Below are positions 1 through 7,754 of a stretch of DNA of 64,000 nt, piece by piece (the first letter of the stretch is position 1; the number at the start of each line of letters is the position of its first letter). The translations under genes were made by a program, and so were the position numbers. Under the pieces are notes generated by a model, which searched no databases, was not told where the DNA came from, and worked only from the letters and a program-made list of their open reading frames with translations. The stretch comes from Meridianimarinicoccus marinus. GTDB lineage: Bacteria > Pseudomonadota > Alphaproteobacteria > Rhodobacterales > Rhodobacteraceae. The stretch spans positions 1 to 64,000 of the forward strand of contig NZ_JBFBVU010000010.1 of the NCBI RefSeq assembly GCF_040689105.1, written 5' to 3'.

Positions 1-77
1 CTGTCTGCTGTCTGCTGTCTGCTGTCTGCTGTCTGCTGTCTGCTGTCTGCTGTCTGCTGTCTGCTGTCTGCTGTCTG
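1..77. repeat. Tandem heptanucleotide repeat, 11 copies
   Basis: Eleven perfect, uninterrupted copies of the 7-bp unit CTGTCTG, ending at base 77 where the sequence turns to ordinary DNA. The array touches the window edge, so the true copy number may be higher. A 7-bp unit is not a multiple of three, so inside a reading frame copy changes would shift frame; no supported gene crosses it here. It could equally be a slippage-prone intergenic array. Confidence 0.97.
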
Positions 78-265
78 GAAAGGCACAATATGGGCATCGC
101 CAAAATAGGTCAAACAACTTTACGATATGTTTGACAACTTCTTTGATCACGGCCTGCACATGAACTGTTGCATCACGCGGGACGGGCTGTCGAAGGCATT
201 CGTCCCACCCGAGACGTATGCAGACCGGCCCGGATCAAGGTTCAATCGTCACAACAGGATCGCCC
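78..265. other. Intergenic, relatively AT-rich accessory DNA
   Basis: No convincing gene. The first part (about 85-160) is clearly richer in A and T than the core genome to the right and contains a TTGACA hexamer near 131, without a good -10 box at the proper distance. It may be the upstream region of the broken enolase-type gene that begins at 266. Confidence 0.5.
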
Positions 266-420
266 ATGAAAATCACCGCTGTCGAAACCTTCCTCGTTCA
301 CGCCGGAGCGCCGGGCGAAACCGCCTGGTCAGGCAATACCGGCACCCCGCGCGCGGCATGAGCATGGGCAACACGCGGCACCGGCTGTTCGTGCAGGTCA
401 GGCCGCGCACCGCGCTCAAA
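266..420 (+). pseudogene. Broken N-terminus of an enolase-superfamily (mandelate racemase/muconate lactonizing type) gene
   Basis: From the ATG at 266 the frame reads MKITAVETFLVHAG..., a typical start of mandelate racemase/muconate-lactonizing family proteins, and meets TGA after about 31 codons. The continuation (MSMGNTRHRLFVQV) lies in another frame from 358. After about 400 the similarity is lost. I read this as a 5' fragment with a frameshift and then a recombination junction. It lacks the barrel domain, the metal ligands and the catalytic Lys, so it cannot be functional. The family call rests on recognising the N-terminal motif only. Confidence 0.55.
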
Positions 421-422
421 CT

Positions 423-668
423 GCGGGCTGGATCGAAAAGCGTGCTGACGGCTGGCAGATCATCGAGCGTTCCAACACCGTCGCTTTCATCCCGAACAGC
501 CTTATGCGGGTGAGTGAGGGGAAATCCCCGCGACACCGACTGGTGAATGACGGCGCGTTGGGGCCGATCGTGTTGGCGGCTGAGCTTCACCAGCTACAGA
601 ACCTCATGGACGGCCGCGGGGTTCGGCAAGGAGCATCGCCAGTCTTGGGAGCATGTCAAATTGGCTGA
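423..668 (+). pseudogene. Unidentified ORF fragment
   Basis: A third frame is open from about 423 to the TGA at 666-668 and encodes protein-like sequence (for example GWIEKRADGWQIIERSN near its start and GPIVLAAELHQLQNLMDG near its end) but has no credible start codon. It may be the tail of a separate gene joined to the enolase-type fragment. I do not recognise the family. The 3' end overlaps the start of the next small ORF. Confidence 0.3.
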
Positions 669-1143
669 AGCTGCCCGCGCGGCGCATGCCGCCATGGAAG
701 CCCGCCCCGCCGAAGAAATTGCCACCGAAATCCAGCGCCTTGAAAATCGCACTTTCCGTGGTCAGTCCGGTATCGCCGCACTGGCCGATCTGCGCTGCGC
801 TCGCACCGCCGCGCTGACCTGTGAGGCCGATGCCGCGAAAGCAGCGGACCTCGCCCGCAAGCGCGCGCTCATCGCCGCCTCAAGGGGTCGTTTCTACGCC
901 GTGACCTTCACCAAGAAGGATGGCGCCCATCGCGTGATGAAGATTCAGCCCCCTACTCTGAAATTCCACGTAAAGGGCGATGCCGCATCGGACGCCGGTC
1001 AAAGGGCTGCGGCCACGCGCGCCACCCGCCATCCTCACCTGTTGCCCGTATGGGACGCAGAAGCGAAAGCGCCACGCTACGTCAATCTTGAGACCGTCTC
1101 GCGCATCGCCGTGAACGGCCGCGTCCACACCTTCAACGCCTGA
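661..1143 (+). CDS. Small accessory protein with SH3-barrel-like C-terminus, unknown function
   Basis: About 160 aa if translation starts at TTG 661, which has a GGGAG ribosome-binding site at 647-651; ATG 694 is an alternative, and the frame is open back to 547. The N-terminal half is Ala/Glu/Arg-rich and probably helical. The C-terminal about 85 residues contain a motif of the type FYAVTFTKKDGAHRVMKI followed by PVWD and a final VSRIAVNGRVHTF. This resembles small SH3-like barrel proteins found on alphaproteobacterial plasmids and islands; that link is from memory and needs a search. It is probably co-transcribed with the ORF at 1167. Function is unknown. Confidence 0.5.
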   Translation: MAEAARAAHAAMEARPAEEIATEIQRLENRTFRGQSGIAALADLRCARTAALTCEADAAKAADLARKRALIAASRGRFYAVTFTKKDGAHRVMKIQPPTLKFHVKGDAASDAGQRAAATRATRHPHLLPVWDAEAKAPRYVNLETVSRIAVNGRVHTFNA

Positions 1144-1166
1144 ACCCTGTAGAAAGGAACGCCCCG

Positions 1167-1340
1167 ATGCACACCGAACCGACCACCCCCTGCCGGCCGC
1201 GCCGGGACTCGCAAGCCATTGCCGTGGAAATTCACGGCATGGCGGAGGCCGAAGCCTATCTTTTCCACCATGAAGCCTGCCCCAATGGCGTGGGTACGCT
1301 GATTGATGAGATTGTTCGCAAGGCGGATGACCTCTGCTAG
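1167..1340 (+). CDS. Small hypothetical protein, 57 aa
   Basis: ATG at 1167 is preceded by AGAAAGGAA (1151-1159), a good ribosome-binding site, 23 nt after the stop of the upstream ORF. It encodes 57 aa ending in TAG. The C-terminal part (HEACPNGVGTLIDEIVRKAD) looks like a real folded segment, and the gene appears to be the second of a two-gene accessory operon. There are no membrane segments or recognisable catalytic motifs. Family and function are unknown. Confidence 0.5.
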   Translation: MHTEPTTPCRPRRDSQAIAVEIHGMAEAEAYLFHHEACPNGVGTLIDEIVRKADDLC

Positions 1341-1766
1341 GCCCTCGATAGCACCAATGCCATGGGGCAATGACATGATCGTGCCGGCTGAGACAAACCT
1401 CTCGGCTGAAATGCTTCATCCAGATAGTCGGTCGCGCCAAAGCCGGAATCGCAGCTAGCGATTCCAATATGACGGTCGATCTATCCTCAACCGGGCGCCC
1501 GGAGTTGATTGAGGTCATTTGAAAGCTGGCGGAGTAAAGGCTTTCCTCTTTCAGAGGTCGAGACGTGACACCGCATAGCCCCTGACCATGGGGCAAGAGA
1601 GCTTTCGGCCTTCGCCGTTCAGGTGCAGCCCCTAGTCGCCTTCCGCGCAATGGCGGAACAGATGCGTCCAACCCCAAGCATTTGCAACCTGTAGGCACAT
1701 TGCCGAGGAAAATGAGAAGGGCAGAACCCACAACCAACTGAAGTTTATCAGTTTTCTAAAGGGAAG
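1341..1766. other. 426-nt stretch without a supported gene
   Basis: Neither strand gives a convincing gene. Short open frames are interrupted and lack ribosome-binding sites, and a long minus-strand frame across 880-1737 is a shadow without recognisable protein features. The stretch lies between accessory ORFs and a tRNA gene, so it may be decayed mobile DNA; I see no integrase or clean attachment-site repeat. Confidence 0.5.
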
Positions 1767-1843
1767 TGGCGCGCTGGGGAGGATTCGAACCCCCGACCCC
1801 TTGATTCGTAGTCAAGTACTCTATCCAACTGAGCTACCAGCGC
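1767..1843 (-). tRNA. tRNA-Arg (anticodon ACG)
   Basis: On the minus strand the sequence folds as a full cloverleaf. Acceptor GCGCTGG pairs with CCAGCGC, followed by discriminator G and an encoded CCA. The D arm is GCTC...GAGT and the T arm has loop TTCGAAT. The anticodon stem CTTGA/TCAAG encloses loop CTACGAA, giving anticodon ACG (arginine, CGN codons; A34 is normally converted to inosine by TadA). It is 77 nt with CCA. It separates the accessory stretch on its 3' side from core genes. Confidence 0.95.
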
Positions 1844-1900
1844 GTAGGGCGTCCTTCTAGTCGCGGCCCTTGAGGACTGCAAGCGAAAAAACGAAGAATT

Positions 1901-3319
1901 TTACGCTGCCAATCCGCTTTCGCCACGCGGCAGTGTCAGCAGGAAGACGGTCCCGCTGTCATCGCTGCTTTCCAGCGTCAGGGTGCCGCCGTGGCCGCGC
2001 GCCAGTTCGGCGGCAATGACCAGCCCCAACCCGGTGCCGCCCTTGGTGAAACTGCCCTGGAACGCCTGAAACAGCGCCTCGCGCGCCTTGGGCGGCAGCC
2101 CCGGCCCGGTGTCGGCCACGGTGATGGTCCAGGCGGCCTCATTTTCATCGGCATGCACGGTCACGGTGCCGGGGGCACCGGTGCTGGCGATGGCCTGGCG
2201 CGCATTGCGCACCAGGTTGCCGAGGATCCGCAGCAACTGTTCCGAGTCGCAGCGGATGATCTGGGCCGGCGGCACTTCGTTGACATAGGTGATCGCGCAA
2301 TCGGTGGCGGCGATGCGTTCGTTGTCGAAGACCTCCTCGACCAGATCGTACAGCGGATGCCGGGCCAGCTTGGGCGGCGGTTCCTCGGCCTTACCGAAGG
2401 CCAGCGTGGCCTCGCACAGGTTCACCGCCCGGCTGATCGAATTGACCAGCTTGGGCGCGGCGCGTTGCACGCGGGGGTCCTTGGATCGCTCCATCGTGTC
2501 GGCGAACAGTTGGGCTGTGGTCAGGATGTTGCGCAGGTCGTGGCTGACCTTGGCCACGGCGCCGCCCAGCTGCGCCAGCCGATCCTTTTGCCGCAAGGCC
2601 CCGGTCAACTGGGTCTGCAGCGATTGCAGCGCCAGTTCCGCGTCGCGCAGCTCCCGCACCTTGGTGCGCGGGTTGATGATGTGGCGCACGTCTTCCGGCG
2701 CGGCGGCGTATTCCTTCATGTGGGTCACCACATAACGGATCGGCAGCACCATCATCCGGCGCACCGCGAAGAACAGCAGCCCTGCCGTCACCGCCGAGAT
2801 CAGCGCCGACAGCCACAGGATGCGCAGGCCATAGTCCAGCATCGCCGCGCGCAGCGGTGCGGCGTCCATCGTGACCTCGATCAGCAGGCCGGCGGCGCGG
2901 GTGGGGTTGCCGATCACGCGGATGATCTCATCCTCGCCATTGCGCAGCTGCATCATCGCATCGCCGATCAGCTTGGCCGGCGGAACCTCGCGCAGGTCAT
3001 AGGTCGCGGCGATGGGCGCGGGCAGCGGCGAGGACAGCATCAGCTGGCGCATCTCGTTGCGGCGCAACACGACGTTATAGACCTCGGCGTTTTCCAGCAG
3101 CTCCTGTTCCAGCTCGGGCGCGATCATGTCGTCCGCCAGCAACACCAGCGAGGCGATCTGCGCCCGCTCCAGCCGCGCCAGCAGGTAATCCTCGCGGAAC
3201 CGGGCCACGGACGGCACGAAGATCAGGACCTCGGCCAGCATCACGAACAGGATGGTCAGGACAAGGAAACGGCCTGATAGAGTGTTGAACATGCCCGCCC
3301 TGATCCTGGTCCGTGCCAC
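1901..3319 (-). CDS. Sensor histidine kinase (HAMP-type membrane kinase)
   Basis: 472 aa. Two membrane segments (about residues 17-37 and 166-187) flank a periplasmic sensor region of about 125 residues. A linker/HAMP-like and coiled segment follows, then a HisKA domain with phospho-acceptor His260 in KVSHDLRN and a HATPase_c domain with N-box NLVRNARQA, DTGPGLP and GGTGLGL. All catalytic boxes look intact. No response regulator is adjacent, so the partner is elsewhere. A second start, MFNTLSG, lies ten residues in. The stop of the upstream flavin reductase is at 3324, so the two genes abut and may be co-transcribed. The signal sensed is unknown. Confidence 0.9.
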   Translation of the reverse strand: MARTRIRAGMFNTLSGRFLVLTILFVMLAEVLIFVPSVARFREDYLLARLERAQIASLVLLADDMIAPELEQELLENAEVYNVVLRRNEMRQLMLSSPLPAPIAATYDLREVPPAKLIGDAMMQLRNGEDEIIRVIGNPTRAAGLLIEVTMDAAPLRAAMLDYGLRILWLSALISAVTAGLLFFAVRRMMVLPIRYVVTHMKEYAAAPEDVRHIINPRTKVRELRDAELALQSLQTQLTGALRQKDRLAQLGGAVAKVSHDLRNILTTAQLFADTMERSKDPRVQRAAPKLVNSISRAVNLCEATLAFGKAEEPPPKLARHPLYDLVEEVFDNERIAATDCAITYVNEVPPAQIIRCDSEQLLRILGNLVRNARQAIASTGAPGTVTVHADENEAAWTITVADTGPGLPPKAREALFQAFQGSFTKGGTGLGLVIAAELARGHGGTLTLESSDDSGTVFLLTLPRGESGLAA

Positions 3320-3323
3320 GGTG

Positions 3324-4739
3324 TTACGGCAAAAAGCGCTGAACCGACTTCACAATCCGCTTCACCGTCGGGTTTTCGAACAGCCGGGGTGAGAAATAGG
3401 CCCCGGCCGCGCGCTTCCCAGCTTCGCTCATGGTCGGATAGGGGGCAACCATATTCGTGACCGCGCTCAGTTTCAGCTTGTTGGCCAGCACCAGCGCCCA
3501 CAGCGCGATCTGTTCGCCCGCCTGCGGCCCGACGATGGACACCCCCACAGGCCGCCCTTTCACCACCATCACCTTGGTCAGACCGGTGGTCGTGCCCTCG
3601 GCAATGGCGCGATCACTGCCGGACAGGTCGAACCGGGCGACCTCCAGCCTGTCGCCATGGGCCGCGCGGGCCTGCGCCTCGGTCAGGCCGATCTGGGCCA
3701 GTTCCGGATCGGTATAGGTGACCCAGGGGATATGGTCGGTGCGCGCCTTGGCCGGCAGGCCGAACAGCGCCGAGCGGATCACGATCCCGGCGTGGTATCC
3801 CGCCACATGGGTGAACTGCATCCCGCCGGCCACATCACCGATGGCATAGGCCCGGCGGTTCGAAGTGCGCAGCCCGGCATCCACGGTGATGCCCTTGCGA
3901 TCATGATCGATCCCGGCGGCTTCGAGGTTCAGCTTGTCGATATTGACCTGCCGCCCCACCGCCACCAGCAGATGCGAGCCGGCAATCGGCCCTTTCGAGG
4001 TTTCCACGGTGATCCGGCCTTCGAAATCCCAGACCGACCCGGCCTCGGTTTCCTCAAGAATCTCGATCCCTTCGGCGCGCAACTGGTCCAGCACGATGGC
4101 GGCCAGTTCGGGATCGTCCTTGCCAAGCGCCGATGCGGCCTCGATCACGGTCACCGCGCAGCCCAGCCGCCGGTGCGCCTGTGCCATCTCCATGCCGATG
4201 GGCCCGCCGCCGATGATGATCAGATGCTCGGGACGGTCGCGCAGGCTGAAGACGGTTTCATTGGTATGATAGGTGACCTCGTCCAGCCCCTCGATGGGCG
4301 GCACGAAGGGACGCGAGCCGGTGGCGATGACGAAGCGGCGCGCGGTGATGCGGTATTCGCCAACCTCAACCTCGGTCGGCGAGACAAAGCGCCCGAACTC
4401 GCGGATGACACGCACCCCCAGCCCTTCGAACCGTTCCTGGCTGTCATGCGGGGCGATGGTGGCAATGGCGGCGTCCACGTGATCCTTGGCGGCGGCGAAA
4501 TCCACCTGCGGCACCACCGGGGTGATCCCATAGGCCGCCCCCTGCCCCATGGCATGGGCGCGTTTACCCGCCGCCAGCAGCGCCTTTGACGGCACGCAGC
4601 CGTAGTTCAGGCAATCGCCGCCCATCTTGTGGCCTTCCAGCAGCACCACGTCGGCGCCCATCTGGGCCGCCCCCGCCGCCACCGACAACCCGCCGGAACC
4701 GGCCCCGAGAATGCACAGATCGCACGAGATGGTTTCCAT
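3324..4739 (-). CDS. FAD-dependent pyridine nucleotide-disulfide oxidoreductase, MerA/LPD-like
   Basis: 471 aa. It has an N-terminal FAD-binding GAGSGG motif, the redox-active disulfide GGDCLNYGCVPSK (Cys43/Cys48), an NAD(P)H-binding GGGPIGMEMA motif, a second FAD motif AIGDVAGG and a C-terminal dimerisation domain. The LPD active-site His is replaced by Tyr (APYPTMSE), as in mercuric reductases, but the MerA C-terminal Cys pair and N-terminal metal domain are missing. The start ATG lies 2 nt after the stop of the TVP38 gene, indicating a two-gene operon. The enzyme probably reduces an unidentified disulfide or quinone-like substrate. True mercury reduction is unlikely on this evidence. Confidence 0.85.
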   Translation of the reverse strand: METISCDLCILGAGSGGLSVAAGAAQMGADVVLLEGHKMGGDCLNYGCVPSKALLAAGKRAHAMGQGAAYGITPVVPQVDFAAAKDHVDAAIATIAPHDSQERFEGLGVRVIREFGRFVSPTEVEVGEYRITARRFVIATGSRPFVPPIEGLDEVTYHTNETVFSLRDRPEHLIIIGGGPIGMEMAQAHRRLGCAVTVIEAASALGKDDPELAAIVLDQLRAEGIEILEETEAGSVWDFEGRITVETSKGPIAGSHLLVAVGRQVNIDKLNLEAAGIDHDRKGITVDAGLRTSNRRAYAIGDVAGGMQFTHVAGYHAGIVIRSALFGLPAKARTDHIPWVTYTDPELAQIGLTEAQARAAHGDRLEVARFDLSGSDRAIAEGTTTGLTKVMVVKGRPVGVSIVGPQAGEQIALWALVLANKLKLSAVTNMVAPYPTMSEAGKRAAGAYFSPRLFENPTVKRIVKSVQRFLP

Positions 4740-4741
4740 GG

Positions 4742-5476
4742 TCAGATCCCCTTCCGGCCGCGCAGCAGCTTCAGACCCATCGGCAGCGCCGCCAGCGCGC
4801 ACAGGCCGAGGATCGGCAACAGCACATGCGGTTCGAAGATCACCCCAAGGTCCGGGGTGTCGCCGCTGGCAAAGACCTCGCCCAGCCCGGCGCCGACCGA
4901 AGTATAGACCACCGCGCCGGGAATGATGCCCAGGAAGGTGGTGACGACGAAGCGCATCAACGGCACGCCGACCAGCGCCGGCACCAGATTGGCCACGAAG
5001 AAGGGCACCGCCGGCACCAGCCGGATCAGGAACAGCATTTCCCACTGATTTTCGTCGATCCCCGATTTGATCCGCCCGACCGTGCCGGTCGAGGCATCCA
5101 TCCGCGCCGCCAACCGGTCCCCCAGACCCCAGCGCGCGGCAAGGAAGATCGCCGTGGCGCCAAGGGTGGCCGCGACGATGTTGAACAGCGCGCCGGGGAA
5201 GGTGGCGAACAGGAACCCACCGGTCAGGGTGGCAATGGTGGCGCCGGGCAGGCTGAAGGCCACGATCAGCGCATAGAGCGCGATGAAGGCAGCGACCGTG
5301 ATGGTGTAATTGGCATCCCGGAACGCCAGCAGCGCTTCGCGGTTGGCTGCCAGCGCCTCGAAGCTGAGCAGGTCGCGCAGGGTAAAGGCCCCGACCGCAG
5401 CCACCGCAACGATCACCGCCAGCGGCAGCCACCGCTTCAGCGGGCCTTGATTTTCTGTCGCGGAGAAATCGCTCAT
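4742..5476 (-). CDS. TVP38/TMEM64 family membrane protein
   Basis: About 244 aa from ATG 5476 (MSDFSATENQ); an in-frame upstream start at 5494 is possible. It has five to six hydrophobic segments and the SNARE-associated/VTT domain core, including the FSLPGATIATLTGGFLF and LVPAVPFFVANLVPAL regions. Family members (YdjX/YdjZ, DedA-related) are inner-membrane proteins linked to membrane integrity or lipid transport, but the precise substrate is not established. It is directly coupled to the MerA-like reductase downstream, a pairing known from other bacteria. Confidence 0.85.
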   Translation of the reverse strand: MSDFSATENQGPLKRWLPLAVIVAVAAVGAFTLRDLLSFEALAANREALLAFRDANYTITVAAFIALYALIVAFSLPGATIATLTGGFLFATFPGALFNIVAATLGATAIFLAARWGLGDRLAARMDASTGTVGRIKSGIDENQWEMLFLIRLVPAVPFFVANLVPALVGVPLMRFVVTTFLGIIPGAVVYTSVGAGLGEVFASGDTPDLGVIFEPHVLLPILGLCALAALPMGLKLLRGRKGI

Positions 5477-5644
5477 GCCGGTGCCTTTCGCCAAACCGTG
5501 TCAAGGACATGCCCCCTTTGGAGCGGTCGCGAAAGCCCCTCTCACGGGCCGTTGATCGCCTGTAGGGGATTGTGAGCCGGGACGGTTTTTCTGTAACAAT
5601 CGCGGAAAGGGTCGAAAAACCCGCCACATTTCCGGTCAGCGACG

Positions 5645-5673
5645 TTGACGGGCGCGGGATAAGGCTCTAGGAG
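5645..5673 (+). promoter_or_regulatory. Candidate sigma70 promoter for rpmH
   Basis: TTGACG at 5645-5650, a 17-nt spacer and TAGGAG at 5668-5673, about 70 nt before the rpmH start. The -35 is close to consensus; the -10 is weak but has the TA start seen at the other candidate promoters of this window. Confidence 0.5.
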
Positions 5674-5741
5674 CGGGGCTTCGAATTCCGATGCCCGCGA
5701 ATCCCGTTCGCGGTCCCGCACAAGTAAATGGAGACGGCGCG

Positions 5742-5876
5742 ATGAAACGCACCTTTCAGCCCAGCAATCTCGTCCGCAAGCGGCGTCACGGTTTCCGCGC
5801 CCGCATGGCCACCAAGGCCGGTCGCAAGATCCTGAACGCCCGCCGCGCCCGCGGCCGGAAGTCGCTCAGCGCCTAA
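5742..5876 (+). CDS. rpmH: 50S ribosomal protein L34
   Basis: 44 aa, highly basic, with the classic [22 protein letters not shown] start and an Arg/Lys-rich tail; full length for L34. ATG 5742 follows GGAGACGG. It is the first gene of the conserved rpmH-rnpA-yidD group, with rnpA beginning 17 nt downstream. The product is a small component of the large ribosomal subunit. Confidence 0.98.
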
Positions 5877-5893
5877 GGGCGTTGGCCCCGTCC

Positions 5894-6334
5894 ATGACGG
5901 TGCCCGAGTTGACCGTGGAACAGCCTGAAATGGCCGCCTCGCCTTGCGACGGCGGCCTTTCTGCCGTTTCCCATCCCCTGCAGACCCTGCGCCAGCGCAC
6001 CGATTTCCTGGCCGCCGCGCGCGGGAGATACCGCGCCATGCCGGGATTTGTCCTGCAGGGCCGCAAGCGCCGTGACGACGAGACCGAGGGCGATGCGATC
6101 CGCGTGGGCTTCACCTGTTCGAAGAAGGTCGGCAACGCGGTGGCCCGCAACCGGGCCAAGCGCCGCCTGCGGGCGCTGGCGCGCGACGTGATCGCGGCCC
6201 AGGGCCAGCCCGGCTGGGATTACGTTCTGGTGGGCCGCAAGGAGGCCACCGCCCAGCGCCCCTTTGCCGAGATGCAGGGCGACCTGTCCCGCGCCCTGGA
6301 CAAGATCCACGCCCCGAAAGCCGCCCGATCATGA
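5894..6334 (+). CDS. rnpA: Ribonuclease P protein component
   Basis: 146 aa from ATG 5894; a TTG at 5882 is an alternative. It binds the RNase P RNA and helps process the 5' ends of pre-tRNAs. The signature RNR-type motif is present as KKVGNAVARNRAKRRLR, preceded by the conserved GFTCSKK strand. The N-terminal about 35 residues extend beyond short bacterial homologues, as is usual in Rhodobacterales. It overlaps yidD by four bases (ATGA), consistent with translational coupling. Confidence 0.96.
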   Translation: MTVPELTVEQPEMAASPCDGGLSAVSHPLQTLRQRTDFLAAARGRYRAMPGFVLQGRKRRDDETEGDAIRVGFTCSKKVGNAVARNRAKRRLRALARDVIAAQGQPGWDYVLVGRKEATAQRPFAEMQGDLSRALDKIHAPKAARS

Positions 6335-6552
6335 GCCCACTGGCCCATATCGTCGCCCTGCCGGTGCGCGCCTACCGCCTGTTGCTGTCGCCCTGGGTCG
6401 GCCACGGCTGCCGGTTCCACCCGACCTGTTCGGCCTATGCACTGGAGGCGCTGGCCGCCCACGGGGCCATCAAGGGCAGTTGGCTGACCGCCCGGCGCAT
6501 CGCCCGCTGCCACCCCTGGGGCGGTTCGGGCATCGACAACGTTCCGGACTGA
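6331..6552 (+). CDS. yidD: Membrane protein insertion efficiency factor YidD
   Basis: 73 aa with the family hallmarks: an amphipathic N-terminal helix (RAYRLLLSPW), the Cys-containing CRFHPTCSAYALEAL motif and the C-terminal RRIARCHPWGGSG. It is a small inner-membrane-associated protein thought to assist YidC-dependent insertion. It overlaps rnpA by ATGA. yidC itself is 3.8 kb downstream, separated here by a hydrolase, ttcA and an EAL gene. Confidence 0.95.
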   Translation: MSPLAHIVALPVRAYRLLLSPWVGHGCRFHPTCSAYALEALAAHGAIKGSWLTARRIARCHPWGGSGIDNVPD

Positions 6553-6677
6553 TCGCTTCTGGCCGCGGGGCGCGCGAATTTCTTGCCTCCGACGGGAGTA
6601 CTGTCACCAAGAAGAAAGTGGTGCGCCCGGAATTCGGGCGGGCCAGAGGTTCAGATGCGACCCGGCGTTCCGGTCCA

Positions 6678-7631
6678 TCAAGGTTTCAGGATCAGCTTGT
6701 CACCCAGACGCTCGCGCGTGGGAATGTTGTGCCGGTCTGTGTCTCCGAGGATCGTGTAGAAGGCGTCGCGCATGAACTCGGTGTCCTCGAAATAGAACCG
6801 GTGTCCGGCCAGATCGTCCTTCTTGAAGGTTTCGGGAAGTGCGTCAAACCTTTCGGTGCAACTGATGTTGACGGCCTTGCCAGGGGCATCCTCGGGCAGG
6901 CCGACGCGACCGGCGCGGGGCGACACGCCGATGCGCTTCACGTTCGACAGTTTCAGCGCATTGTCGAAGTGGTTGTAGTAGTTTGTCAGCCGCGCACAGT
7001 GGCGATAAAGCGACGACGACTTCGAACTGTCCGCCGCCAGCGAGCCCGCCGAAACATCGCCGCCGAACAGCAGCACCTGGCTGACCGCCCAGCTTTTCGC
7101 GGCCAACTGGCGCCGGTCGTCGGCGTCGTCGAAGGCCTCGCGCACCACATAGGTGCCCATGGAATGCGCCATGATATGCAGGTTGATCTCGCACTCGGGG
7201 CGCTGCAAACGCACGAAATTGGCGATCCCTTCCTTGACCAGCTGGTTGGCCGTCTGCTTGGCGTCCCAGCGATCCTCAAGATAGTTCAGGGCGCTGTCAT
7301 CGGAGGGCCAGTCAAAGCTGACCACGGTGCCTTCGAAGCCGAAATCCTCAAAGCACTTCTTGATGAAACGGTGCCGGGTGACCACTGCTTCCATCGAATT
7401 GTTGAACCCGTGCACATAGACCACGATGTCGCCGATATTCTCATTGGTGATCGGATTGACGCGCCCGGTGCAATCCTCCTGCACCTTCTTGAACCATGCG
7501 GTGCGCGTGATCCTGTCGTCGGGGCCATGGACCGTGGCGTCGTCCGGCACTTCCAGAAATTGCGCCGGGCCGGGCTCTGGGATGAATGCGCCCTTGCGGA
7601 TCTTGCGGACGGAAAAGATGTAATCGGGCAT
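6678..7631 (-). CDS. Alpha/beta hydrolase, DUF900-type
   Basis: About 317 aa from ATG 7631 (MPDYIFSVRK), chosen because AGGGAGAGCAGG lies immediately upstream; an in-frame start at 7664 would add 11 residues. The fold is recognisable from VVYVHGFNNSM (oxyanion-hole region), the nucleophile elbow AHSMGTY (Ser in GxSxG form HSMG) and a conserved VSFDWPS strand. No signal peptide is visible, so it is probably cytoplasmic. The substrate is unknown. It is encoded against its neighbours between yidD and ttcA, so it is likely transcribed alone. Confidence 0.8.
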   Translation of the reverse strand: MPDYIFSVRKIRKGAFIPEPGPAQFLEVPDDATVHGPDDRITRTAWFKKVQEDCTGRVNPITNENIGDIVVYVHGFNNSMEAVVTRHRFIKKCFEDFGFEGTVVSFDWPSDDSALNYLEDRWDAKQTANQLVKEGIANFVRLQRPECEINLHIMAHSMGTYVVREAFDDADDRRQLAAKSWAVSQVLLFGGDVSAGSLAADSSKSSSLYRHCARLTNYYNHFDNALKLSNVKRIGVSPRAGRVGLPEDAPGKAVNISCTERFDALPETFKKDDLAGHRFYFEDTEFMRDAFYTILGDTDRHNIPTRERLGDKLILKP

Positions 7632-7754
7632 CCTGCTCTCCCTGAACCTTTCATTTTCGCTCACTTTAGGCAGGGCGCGGGCGCGGCGCGAGGAAATTCA
7701 CCGGTTGGCGCGGGAATGCTTGATCTGCGGCGGGCGCGGGGTTAGGGGCTGGCC

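Noticed and set aside
1..77. CRISPR array
   Set aside because: The unit is 7 bp with no spacers and no cas genes nearby; it is a simple tandem repeat.
880..1737. 285-codon minus-strand frame in the accessory stretch
   Set aside because: Rich in Cys, Arg, Pro and His without any motif; the plus-strand ORFs at 661 and 1167 have ribosome-binding sites and better protein character.
3324..4739. Mercury resistance (merA) annotation
   Set aside because: The C-terminal Cys pair and N-terminal metal-binding domain are absent, and no merR/merT/merP genes are nearby.
3324..5627. 767-codon fusion of the TVP38 region with the flavin reductase
   Set aside because: The upstream part is the wrong frame of the TVP38 gene. 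The reductase has its own ATG at 4739 directly after the TVP38 stop, so no fusion protein exists.
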